Shown here: positions 15,849 to 25,286 of the stretch, in pieces | Layout: each line of letters begins with the position of its first letter | How positions within the stretch are numbered: the stretch's first letter is position 1 | DNA from: Wujia chipingensis | GTDB taxonomy: Bacteria > Bacillota > Clostridia > Lachnospirales > Lachnospiraceae | DNA length: 64,000 bases | Direction of reading: 5' to 3' | Assembly: GCF_014337155.1 (NCBI RefSeq) | Contig: NZ_CP060632.1 | Location: forward strand, 1,557,001 to 1,621,000 | Program-made: the position numbers and the translations under genes | The notes under the pieces: model-generated | Databases searched by the model: none | Told to the model about the DNA's origin: nothing | Seen by the model: only the letters and a program-made list of their open reading frames with translations

Positions 15849-17880
15849 GAATCGTTATCACTCCCACGGATTTTAATTCCACTTCCGAATCAATCTCATT
15901 ATATGAGATAACAATCAGGTCTTTCAAGTAGTCACTTGTTAATTTCTTAAAATACATACGAACAATCGGTGATGTAACAACAATCGGTGCATCGCCCTTG
16001 CTCTCCAGCTTCTTGACCTCGTCCTCCGTCGCCTTTAAGATGCTCTTCGTTACTGCCGGATCTAATGAGATAAATGCGCCCTGTTCGGTTTGCTTCACAG
16101 AACCCATGATCATCTGCTCGATCTGTGGATCCAGCGTCACTACGGTGCCGGATTCTCCATCGCCAAAATATTTGTTGGAGATCGCACGTTTTAAACTCTG
16201 CCGGACATACTCGGTCAGAATATCGGTATCCCGGCTCGTTGCCGCATAATCCGCGAGCGTCTCGAAGATCGTGACAAGATCCCGGATGGAGATACCTTCC
16301 CGAAGCAGATTCTGCAATACCTTCTGGATATCACCGACACTGAGCAGCTTCGGTACAAGTTCATCTACCAGTGTCTTATTGTTGTCCTTGATATTATCAA
16401 TCAGGTTCTGTACATCTTGTCTCGTCAGAAGCTCATCAAGGTGCTGCTTGATAACCTCTGTCAGATGTGTTGCAATGATCGATGGTGGATCAACAACGGT
16501 ATAGCCAAGTGATTCTGCGCGTTCCCGCTGGGATTCCGTAATCCACATTGCCTCCAGATGGAATGCCGGCTCTAATGTCGGAATACCAACAATCTCATCC
16601 TCGACGTACCCTGGATTCATCGCCATATAATGGTCAAATAAGATCTCACCCTCACTGACCTGAATTCCCTTGATTTTAATAATATACTGGTTTGGATTAA
16701 GCTGGATATTATCACGCAGACGGATGATTGGCACAACAGCGCCAAGCTCCAGTGCGATCTGTCGTCGTATCATAACGACACGGTCAAGCAGATCACCGCC
16801 CTGATTGACATCTGCTAACGGTATTATACCATATCCAAATTCGAGTTCAATAGGATCTACCTGCAGCAGAGAATTGACATTTTCGTGCCTTCGAACCTCT
16901 TCTGCCTGGACTTTCTCTTCTTCGACTTCCTCCTTGATTGCCTGTGCCTCTTCCTTGCCCTTGACGGAGAAGGAAAGCACGATAAACAGTACGCCATAGA
17001 CCGCGCAGAAGAAGAAATTCAGTGGTGTGAATATACCGAACAGAAGCATTGTGATACCAACGAGCAACAATACCTTTGGAATACTGAATAACTGTCCGAT
17101 CAGGATATCTCCAATATTCTCCTCCTTCGATGCCTTTGTAACGAGAATACCTGTCGAAAGCGAGATCATCATCGACGGTATCTGGGATACCAGACCATCA
17201 CCAATCGTAAGAATTGTGTACTTACTGATCGCATCGGAAAAGCTAAGTCCCTGCTGTGTCATGCCCATAATCAGACCACCCACGATATTGATCAGAGTAA
17301 TAATCAGACCTGCGGTTGCATCTCCTTTAACGTACTTTGACGCACCATCCATGGCTCCGAAGAATGCGGATTCCTGCTGGATCTTATCTCTCCTGCGGAT
17401 TGCCTCTTTGTCATCAATGGCTCCGGATGAAAGATCCGCATCAATCGCCATCTGTTTTCCCGGCATTGCATCCAATGTGAATCGTGCCGTTACCTCAGAT
17501 ACTCGCTCGGAACCTTTGTTGATTACCATCATCTGGACGATGATCAACACGATAAAGACGATTGCACCAATGACGAGGTTTCCTCCACCAACAAACGAAC
17601 CAAACACCTGAACGACTTTACCTGGATTACCGGTCGACAAGATCAATCGTGTGGAAGATACATTTAAGGATATACGGAACACTGTCGTAAAAAGCAACAG
17701 TGTCGGAAATCCAGACATATTCAGTGTCTCGCTCGTAAACAGACAGTTAAATACAATGATCAGTGACATGGAGATATTGAATAAGATCAGCCAGTCCAGC
17801 ATGGTACTCGGAATCGGGATAATCAGAAATACAACTGCTGCAAGCAGATAGATTCCTAAAAATATATCATTTTTCTTCAT
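15838..17880 (-). CDS. flhA: Flagellar export gate protein FlhA
   Basis: Core membrane component of the flagellar type III export apparatus; its cytoplasmic ring docks export chaperones and switches substrates. 680 residues: eight predicted membrane helices in the first 330 residues, the FHIPEP loop region (SVTARFTLDAMPGKQMAIDADLSSG spread over about 137-162) with the conserved charged residues, and a large cytoplasmic domain from about 345. Length is typical. A 44-base gap with a good ribosome site separates it from flhB. Confidence 0.97.
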   Translation of the reverse strand: MKKNDIFLGIYLLAAVVFLIIPIPSTMLDWLILFNISMSLIIVFNCLFTSETLNMSGFPTLLLFTTVFRISLNVSSTRLILSTGNPGKVVQVFGSFVGGGNLVIGAIVFIVLIIVQMMVINKGSERVSEVTARFTLDAMPGKQMAIDADLSSGAIDDKEAIRRRDKIQQESAFFGAMDGASKYVKGDATAGLIITLINIVGGLIMGMTQQGLSFSDAISKYTILTIGDGLVSQIPSMMISLSTGILVTKASKEENIGDILIGQLFSIPKVLLLVGITMLLFGIFTPLNFFFCAVYGVLFIVLSFSVKGKEEAQAIKEEVEEEKVQAEEVRRHENVNSLLQVDPIELEFGYGIIPLADVNQGGDLLDRVVMIRRQIALELGAVVPIIRLRDNIQLNPNQYIIKIKGIQVSEGEILFDHYMAMNPGYVEDEIVGIPTLEPAFHLEAMWITESQRERAESLGYTVVDPPSIIATHLTEVIKQHLDELLTRQDVQNLIDNIKDNNKTLVDELVPKLLSVGDIQKVLQNLLREGISIRDLVTIFETLADYAATSRDTDILTEYVRQSLKRAISNKYFGDGESGTVVTLDPQIEQMIMGSVKQTEQGAFISLDPAVTKSILKATEDEVKKLESKGDAPIVVTSPIVRMYFKKLTSDYLKDLIVISYNEIDSEVELKSVGVITIHDN

Positions 17881-17924
17881 ACCATCACCATCCTTTCCTG
17901 TGTGATCTTATTTTCATTCATTTG

Positions 17925-19058
17925 CTAACTTACTTTATTCTTTAATTTATATACATAGGCAAGCACTTCTGCGACCGCCTGATACAATTCTGGTGGAATC
18001 TCATTTCCAACCTCAACATTTGCATATAACATCCGCGCGAGCGGCTTATCTTCGACAATCTCGATGTCATTTTCTTTTGCGAGATCTTTGATCTTAAATG
18101 CCAGATAATCGGCACCCTTGGCTACGACAACCGGAGCCATGCTGACCGTATTATCGTATTTTAAGGCAACGGCAAAATGCGTCGGGTTCGTAATAACAAC
18201 ATCCGCCTCCGGCACGCTCTGCATCATTCTCCGCCGTGCCGCCTGCTGCATCCGCTGTCGCTGCTGTGACTTGACCTTTGGATCTCCTTCCTGATTCTTA
18301 TACTCATCTTTGACTTCCTGCTTTGTCATACGCAGGTCTTTTTTATGTTTCCATTTCTGGAACACCCAGTCTCCAAGCGCAAGTGCCAGATATGTCACCG
18401 ATATCTTGATGCCAAGCTCCATCACCATGTCAAACAGGATTCCAAGACAATCCTGTATCGTCAGATCATACGCCGTCACAAAAATTCCGACATTATCCTT
18501 GACAACCGAATATGCCACTGCCGAAAAAACAACGATTTTAAAGATTGACAGCACCAGCTCGAACAGTGACTGTTTGGAAAACATACGCTTAAATCCACTG
18601 ATTGGACTCAGCTTGTTAAGTTTCGGTTCCATCGGTTTTGATGTCACCTTCCACGTGATCTGGATTCGCTGTGATAAAAACGCAATCACAAATGCAAATA
18701 TAACAAACGGTGCAATCGTAATCGCAATATACTGTACCGTATCAAGCACGATCTGCCATGCACGCACATGCGTAAATCCATCTCCTGTTTCATTTGCGAT
18801 ATCACGCCAAAAATAAGGAAATACATTGACGAGACGTTCTCCGATAAACGACATAAATATCCGCAAGCACAAAAAAAATGCCAGAAGCATAGCCGCAGAT
18901 GTGAGTTCTTTGCTCTTTGCCACCTGACCTTCTTTTCGGGAATCTTCGATTTTCTTTGCGGTTGGTTCTTCCGTCTTCTCCCCGCCCTCATCGTTTGCAA
19001 ACAACTGCAGATCATAGGCAAGCAAAAGCGGTGTCCGTTTTTCTTCCAGAGAAAACAC
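17925..19058 (-). CDS. flhB: Flagellar export switch protein FlhB
   Basis: Export-gate component that switches the apparatus from hook to filament substrates. 377 residues starting at GTG (GGAGG eight bases upstream). An N-terminal cytosolic segment (AND-x-GEKTEEPTAKK) is followed by four membrane helices and a cytoplasmic domain. The autocleavage motif NPTH is intact (ITNPTHFAVAL, about residue 293). It starts 1 base after the fliR stop. Confidence 0.97.
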   Translation of the reverse strand: MFSLEEKRTPLLLAYDLQLFANDEGGEKTEEPTAKKIEDSRKEGQVAKSKELTSAAMLLAFFLCLRIFMSFIGERLVNVFPYFWRDIANETGDGFTHVRAWQIVLDTVQYIAITIAPFVIFAFVIAFLSQRIQITWKVTSKPMEPKLNKLSPISGFKRMFSKQSLFELVLSIFKIVVFSAVAYSVVKDNVGIFVTAYDLTIQDCLGILFDMVMELGIKISVTYLALALGDWVFQKWKHKKDLRMTKQEVKDEYKNQEGDPKVKSQQRQRMQQAARRRMMQSVPEADVVITNPTHFAVALKYDNTVSMAPVVVAKGADYLAFKIKDLAKENDIEIVEDKPLARMLYANVEVGNEIPPELYQAVAEVLAYVYKLKNKVS

Positions 19059-19059
19059 G

Positions 19060-19830
19060 TCACAACCCTCCTAATATCGTCTGGATCATATCACGCATAC
19101 GTTCCATAATATAATTTGCAATGTTCGGAACGAACATAATACAAACAGCAAGCAAAAATAAACCAACAAATACTTTCAACTGCATACCAATCGCGAACAT
19201 GTTCATCTGCGGAGAACTCTTTGCAAGCACCCCCAAAATGACATTCAACATGGTCGCGCCCAAAAATACTGGCATCGCGATACGGAATCCAATCATAAAC
19301 ATCTGCACGATAAACTGAATCAGGGATGTGTAGATCACATCCGGGCTTAGCACGATTCTTCCGACCGGCACCAGTTCAAACGACTGTGCTGCCGCAGACA
19401 ATATATAATAATGCAGATTGGATATCATGATAACCAGACACACAATCTTATCGTATAATTCACCTGTGATCGTCACCATACCCTGATTCGGATCAAAGGT
19501 CGTTGCCATCGAAAATCCGATTTCCCGGTCGATAAATTCTCCTGCGATTGCCAGTGCTTTCATTGAAAGTCCCGCTACAAATCCAAGCAACAGACCAACC
19601 AGTGCTTCTTCTAACACAAGCGTCGTATACCCAAGTACGTTTGTATATTCCGGTAGGGATACATCGACTACCTGATACAGGATCAGGGATACAAAAAACG
19701 CAATGGATATCTTCATTCTCGCATTCAGAGAATTATGTCCAAAAATAGGTGCAATTGATGTAAAACAAGCGACACGGACAAGCACTAGCAGAAATGCTTC
19801 CAGTGTCAGCGTCGATATCGTAAAGGACAT
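19060..19830 (-). CDS. fliR: Flagellar export gate protein FliR
   Basis: Integral membrane protein of the export gate, stacked with FliP and FliQ. The 256 residues are strongly hydrophobic with about six helices and the family motifs RVACFTSIAPIFG near the start and GEFIDREIGFSMA (about 90-102). Normal length. It follows fliQ by 6 bases and is followed at once by flhB. Confidence 0.95.
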   Translation of the reverse strand: MSFTISTLTLEAFLLVLVRVACFTSIAPIFGHNSLNARMKISIAFFVSLILYQVVDVSLPEYTNVLGYTTLVLEEALVGLLLGFVAGLSMKALAIAGEFIDREIGFSMATTFDPNQGMVTITGELYDKIVCLVIMISNLHYYILSAAAQSFELVPVGRIVLSPDVIYTSLIQFIVQMFMIGFRIAMPVFLGATMLNVILGVLAKSSPQMNMFAIGMQLKVFVGLFLLAVCIMFVPNIANYIMERMRDMIQTILGGL

Positions 19831-19836
19831 CGTTTA

Positions 19837-20106
19837 TTACCCCACAAACTCTCCAAACCGACTATACAAATCCTGTATAAAGGACAGGATGTTATTCAAG
19901 ATCCAGTCTCCACAGATGATGAGTGACAAAAATACACAGATCATCTTCGGTACAAACGTCAGCGTCTGCTCCTGAATAGAAGTCACTGTCTGGAAGATAC
20001 TGATGATCAAACCAATTACCAAAGATGTAATTAACATCGGCGCACTACATTTGATTACAAGCCACACAGCCTCCACCGTGATAGCTACGACATCGCCTGT
20101 ACTCAT
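19837..20106 (-). CDS. fliQ: Flagellar export gate protein FliQ
   Basis: Small gate subunit of 89 residues with two membrane helices (about 15-38 and 50-72) and the conserved SIFQTVTSIQEQTLTFVPK segment between them. Family length is about 89. It sits in the invariant fliP-fliQ-fliR order. Confidence 0.96.
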   Translation of the reverse strand: MSTGDVVAITVEAVWLVIKCSAPMLITSLVIGLIISIFQTVTSIQEQTLTFVPKMICVFLSLIICGDWILNNILSFIQDLYSRFGEFVG

Positions 20107-20129
20107 ACAATCACCTCGTTACTCTACTG

Positions 20130-20966
20130 TCAAAAATTAAACGAATTTACAAGTTGTCCGATAACCAGATTCCATCCATCTGCAAGAATAAACAGCAGAA
20201 TCTTGAACGGCATGGAGATTGTCGTCGGCGGCAGCATCATCATACCCATAGACATAAGCACAGAAGATACTACCATATCAATCACAATAAACGGAACATA
20301 AATCAAAAATCCTATGATAAACGCTGCCCGCAATTCACTGATGATAAATGCAGGAATAATAATCGTGATGGAAAGCTCATCTACACTTTCTACCGGCTCT
20401 ATCTTTGCGATATCCATAAACAAACGCAGATCATCCTGCCGTGTCTGTTTCAGCATAAACTCCCGCAACGGCTGTATTCCTCGTTCCAATGCCTCCTGCT
20501 GCGTTATCTCTTCAGCTACCAGCGGATCATACGCTTCCGTCTTTATCTGAGCAATTACCGGGCTCATAATAAAAAGGGTTAAAAATAACGAGAGCCCTAT
20601 CAAAACGTTATTAGGTGGTGAACTCTGCGTACCGATTGCCGTCCGCACAAAATGTAACACGATAATGATTCGTGTAAATGAGGTCACCATAACCAGAATT
20701 GATGGAGCTAACGAAATTACTGTTATGATCAATAAAATCTGAAGTGTACCGGAAAGAGACGTCTCATCTGAGTTCGTACTCAAAGATAAACCAAGTGTCG
20801 TCGCATCGTTATTATCCGATGTCACACTGTCGACCTGTCCCTCTTCTGCTCCGGTATCCGGTGTCACAGTCGTTGCATGAACAGCACCTGTACCGGAAAA
20901 AATAACAACAAACGCAAGCGGTATAAGAAATAGCACTAAAAATTTTCGTAATTTACTGAATTTCAT
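20130..20966 (-). CDS. fliP: Flagellar export gate protein FliP
   Basis: FliP forms the pentameric core of the flagellar export gate. 278 residues: a cleavable-type signal peptide (about 1-32, ending near AVHA), a Thr/Asp-rich periplasm-side stretch that is longer than in many FliPs (about 33-70), then four membrane helices. Signature sequences SLAPSILVMVTSFTRIIIVL and MGMMMLPP are clear. Confidence 0.97.
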   Translation of the reverse strand: MKFSKLRKFLVLFLIPLAFVVIFSGTGAVHATTVTPDTGAEEGQVDSVTSDNNDATTLGLSLSTNSDETSLSGTLQILLIITVISLAPSILVMVTSFTRIIIVLHFVRTAIGTQSSPPNNVLIGLSLFLTLFIMSPVIAQIKTEAYDPLVAEEITQQEALERGIQPLREFMLKQTRQDDLRLFMDIAKIEPVESVDELSITIIIPAFIISELRAAFIIGFLIYVPFIVIDMVVSSVLMSMGMMMLPPTTISMPFKILLFILADGWNLVIGQLVNSFNF

Positions 20967-20974
20967 TTCTATAC

Positions 20975-21373
20975 CTACTTTTCGTTATCGTCTTTTGCGT
21001 TTCCCTTCATGTTCGCCAGAACTTCTTTGAAGCTCATCTTCGGTGTCTTTTCGACTGTGGCATCCACCATCTGATCTGGAAGCTTTAGATCGTCTTTCTT
21101 TAATTCCGCGATCACATGAATCTCTTCTTTCCCAATTCCCAAGGCAAAATATTTCTCTCCTATCTTTGCAATGGCAACCATCTTGTTGCCACCGACACGA
21201 TAAGATTCAATAAACTGAATATTATTCTTCGCTGACCATGCATTGTTCTGATATTTCGCGATCAGTCTCGTAGAATAAAATGCTAAAACCAAAACTAAGA
21301 CCGTGATCAATATCAGTTTGACAATACTCCAGCCAGCAGAAAAACCACTCGTAAGAATTGCGCCAAAAAACAT
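20975..21373 (-). CDS. fliO: Flagellar biosynthetic protein FliO (FliZ)
   Basis: FliO is a small membrane chaperone that helps FliP pentamers form. 132 residues: one membrane helix (about 12-34) then a cytoplasmic domain with the family pattern IQFIESYRVGGNKMVAIAKIGEKYFALGIG. It sits one base after the cheY stop and nine bases before fliP, the usual place. Confidence 0.88.
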   Translation of the reverse strand: MFFGAILTSGFSAGWSIVKLILITVLVLVLAFYSTRLIAKYQNNAWSAKNNIQFIESYRVGGNKMVAIAKIGEKYFALGIGKEEIHVIAELKKDDLKLPDQMVDATVEKTPKMSFKEVLANMKGNAKDDNEK

Positions 21374-21374
21374 A

Positions 21375-21737
21375 CTATTCCACTGCCTTTTTCACTGCTT
21401 CAATGACACGATCCGGCTGGAATGGCTTTACAATGAAATCTCTGGCACCAGACTGAATGGATTCAATAACCATCGCCTGCTGTCCCATTGCAGAACACAT
21501 TACAACACTTGCGTTTGCATCGATTGCCTTAATCTTCTTCAATGCCTGAATACCATCCATCTCTGGCATTGTGATATCCATCAATACCAAATCCGGTTTT
21601 GTCTCTTGATATTTCTCAACAGCCTTTACGCCGTTTTCTGCTTCACCAGCAATGTTGTATCCATTCTTTACCAGAATGTCCTTGATCATCATTCTCATAA
21701 ATGCAGCATCATCACAAATAAGTATACTCTTTGCCAT
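21375..21737 (-). CDS. cheY: Chemotaxis response regulator CheY
   Basis: Single-domain receiver that binds FliM/FliY when phosphorylated and sets rotation direction. 120 residues; acidic pocket DD (residues 9-10), phospho-acceptor Asp54 (LVLMDITMPEMDG), Thr/Ser at CSAMG and Lys in VKPFQPD. It lies between fliY and fliO, as in B. subtilis. Confidence 0.97.
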   Translation of the reverse strand: MAKSILICDDAAFMRMMIKDILVKNGYNIAGEAENGVKAVEKYQETKPDLVLMDITMPEMDGIQALKKIKAIDANASVVMCSAMGQQAMVIESIQSGARDFIVKPFQPDRVIEAVKKAVE

Positions 21738-21755
21738 ATCATTACTCCTTAAAAC

Positions 21756-22892
21756 TTAGATTTTTTCTTTTATTATTTCAGTAATTCTGATACCAAAACT
21801 TTCTTCGATTACAACAACTTCTCCCTTTGCAACCAGCTTCTGGTTTACCATCACATCGATCGGTTCACCGGCAAGCTTATCCAACTCAATGATCGTTCCC
21901 GGTGCAAACTCCAGAATCTCCTTGATGGATTTTCTCGTCCGTCCCAAAACGACCGACACTTCCAAAGGAACATCCATAATCAAGTCAATATTTTCCTGCT
22001 GCAACGCAGGATTCATAACCGGGTTAAATGCCTGGAACTGTACATTCTGTACATTGACATCCGGCTGCATCATCTGTGGCATCATAGATTGTCCCATCAT
22101 CGGCTGCCCCATCGGCATTCCCGTCGCAGGTTGCGGCTGCGGCTGTGGCTGTGGAACCGGTTGTGGCTGTGGTTCCGGTTGTGGAGCCGGCGGTGGTGTT
22201 TCCTCCTTTTCTTCCGATTCCCCGCTAAATTTCTTATAAAGATCTCTTGCGAACTGAATCGGGTATAACTGCATAATCGTGCTGTCTACGAGATCTCCGA
22301 TCGTCATCCGGAACGTGACACGCACAAAATCCTTATCTAAAAAGTCACTGGCCTTTGCAACATCGATATTGCCAGCCATATCCACCAGCTCTGCTTCCGG
22401 TGGGCTGATATCAATCTTACAATTCAGCATCGAAGATAATGAAGTTGCGGAACTTCCCATCATCTGGTTCATCGCCTCACAGATGGCTGAGAAATGCAGC
22501 TCTGTCAGCTCTGGTGCAGGATTTAATCCATCGCCCCCCATCATCAGATCTGTAATGACCTTTACATCATCTTCTTTTAAAATCAGTACATTATTTCCAT
22601 CAATACCATCTTTATACAGGATATTGATAAATACACACGGTTTTGCGTACTCTGCTGTAAGCTTATCCCAGTTCGTAATCTCAACAACCGGTGTTGTGAT
22701 CACAACCTTCTGGTTTACCAGTGAGTACAGCGTTGTTGCCGCCGTACCCATACAAATATTGGAGATTTCTCCGATCGCATCTTTTTCCTCATCGGAAAGT
22801 ATGGCATCGTTACTTGTCTGGGTAGAGGAAGAACCTGTATTCATATTCCCAAGCAATGCGTTAATCTCTTCCTGAGATAACATTCCGTCCAT
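21756..22892 (-). CDS. fliY: Flagellar motor switch phosphatase FliY
   Basis: C-ring protein combining a CheC-like CheY-P phosphatase with a FliN-type C-ring domain. 378 residues: an N-terminal EINALL peptide like the CheY-P-binding tail of FliM; two phosphatase motifs (IGEISNICMGTAA about 40 and ICEAMNQMMGSSA about 138); a Pro/Gln-rich linker (about 230-290); and a SpoA/FliN domain (about 300-378, DVPLEVSVVLGRTRKSIKEIL). No separate fliN is present, so FliY supplies that role. Confidence 0.96.
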   Translation of the reverse strand: MDGMLSQEEINALLGNMNTGSSSTQTSNDAILSDEEKDAIGEISNICMGTAATTLYSLVNQKVVITTPVVEITNWDKLTAEYAKPCVFINILYKDGIDGNNVLILKEDDVKVITDLMMGGDGLNPAPELTELHFSAICEAMNQMMGSSATSLSSMLNCKIDISPPEAELVDMAGNIDVAKASDFLDKDFVRVTFRMTIGDLVDSTIMQLYPIQFARDLYKKFSGESEEKEETPPPAPQPEPQPQPVPQPQPQPQPATGMPMGQPMMGQSMMPQMMQPDVNVQNVQFQAFNPVMNPALQQENIDLIMDVPLEVSVVLGRTRKSIKEILEFAPGTIIELDKLAGEPIDVMVNQKLVAKGEVVVIEESFGIRITEIIKEKI

Positions 22893-22898
22893 GTTCTG

Positions 22899-23879
22899 TT
22901 ATTCCTCCTCTCTTATAATTTCAGTTACTTTCACTGCGTAATCATCGTTAAACGATCCGGGCAACGCTTTAAATTTTACTATATTGCCCACATAAATATC
23001 AAGCTCGTCTTCAATCTTTCGATTCAGCTTGATCACATCTCCCACCTGCAGATTAATGAAATCCATAACGGTGAGTGAGCTTTTTCCCAGCTCTGCGGAT
23101 ACCGGGATCAGTGCCCGGTTGATTGCAGTCTCGATAACATCAGCATAACTCGTCTCGTCTCGATCCTGCATCGTTGAAAACCAGTATTTGGTATTCAGCT
23201 TGTCCATCACATCTTCGAGTGTCAGATATGGCAGACAGATATTCATCAAACCCTCAACTCCGCCGATATTGATGTTGACCGTTACAATCGCAATCATCTC
23301 TGTCGGCGAAATGATCTGTGCAAACTGCGGATTCGTCTCGATTCGTTCCAGATATGGATGAATCTCTACAACATTTGTCCACGGTTCCCGCAACAGATCG
23401 ATCAATATGGTAAATATTTTTTCCAAGATGGAAAGCTCAATCTCAGAAAATTCTCTTTTCTTCTCTAACGGTTCTCCAACTCCGCCAAGCAGACGGTCGA
23501 TAATCGCGTATCCAAGATTGGTCGCAATCTCGATAATGATATTGCCCGATAACGGTGCCATATTGACAACACCAAGCAATACCGGATTGGATAAGGCGTT
23601 GGAAAATTCTGAATATGTAACTGCCTCTGAGTTCATTACCTCAACCTGCACATTCTTCCGCAGATACGCTGGCAGGTTACTACTCAATAATCTTCCGTAA
23701 TGTTCAAATATAATCTCTAATGTACGCAGATGCTCTTTTGAAAACTTGGCTGGTCTTGAAAAATCGTACTCCTTGACTTTTACACTTTTAGTCTCTGTAA
23801 AGTCGTCCGCATCAAGCTCTCCAGTGGATAATTGCTTCAAGAGCGCATCTATTTCGTTTTGTGAGAGTACGTCAGCCAC
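22899..23879 (-). CDS. fliM: Flagellar motor switch protein FliM
   Basis: Middle component of the C-ring; receives CheY-P and drives switching. 326 residues: the N-terminal CheY-P-binding EIDALL peptide (about 8-13), the CheC-like middle domain (about 45-225) and the C-terminal SpoA domain (about 245-320). A good ribosome site precedes it and fliY follows after 6 bases. Confidence 0.97.
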   Translation of the reverse strand: MADVLSQNEIDALLKQLSTGELDADDFTETKSVKVKEYDFSRPAKFSKEHLRTLEIIFEHYGRLLSSNLPAYLRKNVQVEVMNSEAVTYSEFSNALSNPVLLGVVNMAPLSGNIIIEIATNLGYAIIDRLLGGVGEPLEKKREFSEIELSILEKIFTILIDLLREPWTNVVEIHPYLERIETNPQFAQIISPTEMIAIVTVNINIGGVEGLMNICLPYLTLEDVMDKLNTKYWFSTMQDRDETSYADVIETAINRALIPVSAELGKSSLTVMDFINLQVGDVIKLNRKIEDELDIYVGNIVKFKALPGSFNDDYAVKVTEIIREEE

Positions 23880-23906
23880 GTTTTCTCACCTCCTGCTGGC
23901 AATAAT

Positions 23907-24425
23907 CTACTGTGCAACCCAATTGTAAAAGCTTACAGAATAAATACATTCAGTATTAAATGTTTCCTTGAGCTGTTTCAACAATTCCTCTTTGATCTTG
24001 TTCGTGGTTGTCTCTCCGTCAATCACTTCGGTATATGTATAGCTTCCAATGATGTTTCTCGCCATATCGTAGATCATCGCGGTAGATGCTTCGATGTTGG
24101 CAGATACCTTGGAGTAATCACTGGCTGTCTTGTCCATATTGATTGTCAAACCATACTGTACAACATGCAGGTCACCCGAACCATCATTTTTCAGGTTGAT
24201 TGGATTTCCCTGTTCCAACTGGTAATGTGCCAGATTGCTAACATCAAATGTACTGTCGTCCTTTGTCTGCGAAGCGATCTCAATATCAAGAACCTCTGCA
24301 ATATCGGTAATCAGTTTGTTTGTCTTCGATGTGGAAGGCATAAACACAAACACAAGCAAAATATTAAACACAAGGTTTATAATACTAATTGCTAATATAA
24401 CAACGGTTATAAGATTTTTCTTCAT
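23907..24425 (-). CDS. fliL: Flagellar basal body-associated protein FliL
   Basis: FliL rings the stator and raises torque. 172 residues with one N-terminal membrane helix (about 7-30) and an extracytoplasmic domain with Asp/Thr-rich start and the C-terminal ELLKQLKETFNTECIYSVSFYNWVAQ-type ending of the family (split here over 145-172). It lies between motB and fliM, the usual clostridial position. Confidence 0.88.
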   Translation of the reverse strand: MKKNLITVVILAISIINLVFNILLVFVFMPSTSKTNKLITDIAEVLDIEIASQTKDDSTFDVSNLAHYQLEQGNPINLKNDGSGDLHVVQYGLTINMDKTASDYSKVSANIEASTAMIYDMARNIIGSYTYTEVIDGETTTNKIKEELLKQLKETFNTECIYSVSFYNWVAQ

Positions 24426-24437
24426 GTTTCTGACTCC

Positions 24438-25286
24438 TTAATTATTTGAATTCTGCTTGTTGTAGATTTTAATCGCAACTCTACGATTCTTCGCTCTTCC
24501 CTCTTCTGTCTCGTTTGACGCAACCGGACGGCTGTCTCCATAGCCGGCAATCTTGATGTTGCTGTCTATGAAATGCTCCTGCGACACAACATATTCATAA
24601 ACACTGCGCGCACGTTCTGAGGAAAGTGAGCGATTATCTTCATACTTTGAATTTGAGATTGGGATATTATCCGTGTGTCCCTCAATCTCGATTACATTGT
24701 ATTTGTACTTGACAAGGATTTGTGCAATCTTCTGCAAAAACAGCTTGGAATTATCTTTGATCTCCGCATTACCGGAATCAAACAGAATCGAACCATTCAG
24801 ATCCAGCTCCACATACTGATCGTTAAAATCAAGGATAATCTGGTCATCAATTGCATAGGTCTCTGCCATCTGCATGACTTCCTCATACATTTCTTCTGAC
24901 TGTTGTTCGCCCCGGCGTTCTACTTCAGCCTGCAGGTCGTTATCTGACAGATGCTCCGCATCCGTCGGGGATGCACTGCTTGACTTGTCCCCTGTGTTTC
25001 CGTCGATGTTCTTGCCTGCTTCCGACAACACACTGTCAGTATCTGCAAGCTGTGTCATACCTCCAGATAACATTTCTCCCGTCAAAAGCGAAACACTTCC
25101 TTCGCTGATCACACTGAATGACAGATTATCAAATGATGCGGCAATCTTTTGGATTTTGCCTTCATCCATTGTAGAACTTGCAAAAAGTAATATGAAGAAG
25201 CAGAGTAACAGGTTCATCAGATCACTGAATGTGGACATCCATGCCGGTGATCCTTCGTCTGGCGGCTGTTGCTTTCTTTTTGCCAT
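24438..25286 (-). CDS. motB: Stator protein MotB
   Basis: Stator subunit that anchors to peptidoglycan and carries ions through the motor. 282 residues: the single membrane helix (about 18-41) holds the ion-binding Asp in FSDLMNLLLCFF; a plug/linker follows; the OmpA-like peptidoglycan-binding domain (about 150-275) contains IEGHTDNIPI and SSERARSVYEYVV. The start overlaps the motA stop in a TAATG junction. The coupling ion cannot be stated from sequence by eye. Confidence 0.96.
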   Translation of the reverse strand: MAKRKQQPPDEGSPAWMSTFSDLMNLLLCFFILLFASSTMDEGKIQKIAASFDNLSFSVISEGSVSLLTGEMLSGGMTQLADTDSVLSEAGKNIDGNTGDKSSSASPTDAEHLSDNDLQAEVERRGEQQSEEMYEEVMQMAETYAIDDQIILDFNDQYVELDLNGSILFDSGNAEIKDNSKLFLQKIAQILVKYKYNVIEIEGHTDNIPISNSKYEDNRSLSSERARSVYEYVVSQEHFIDSNIKIAGYGDSRPVASNETEEGRAKNRRVAIKIYNKQNSNN

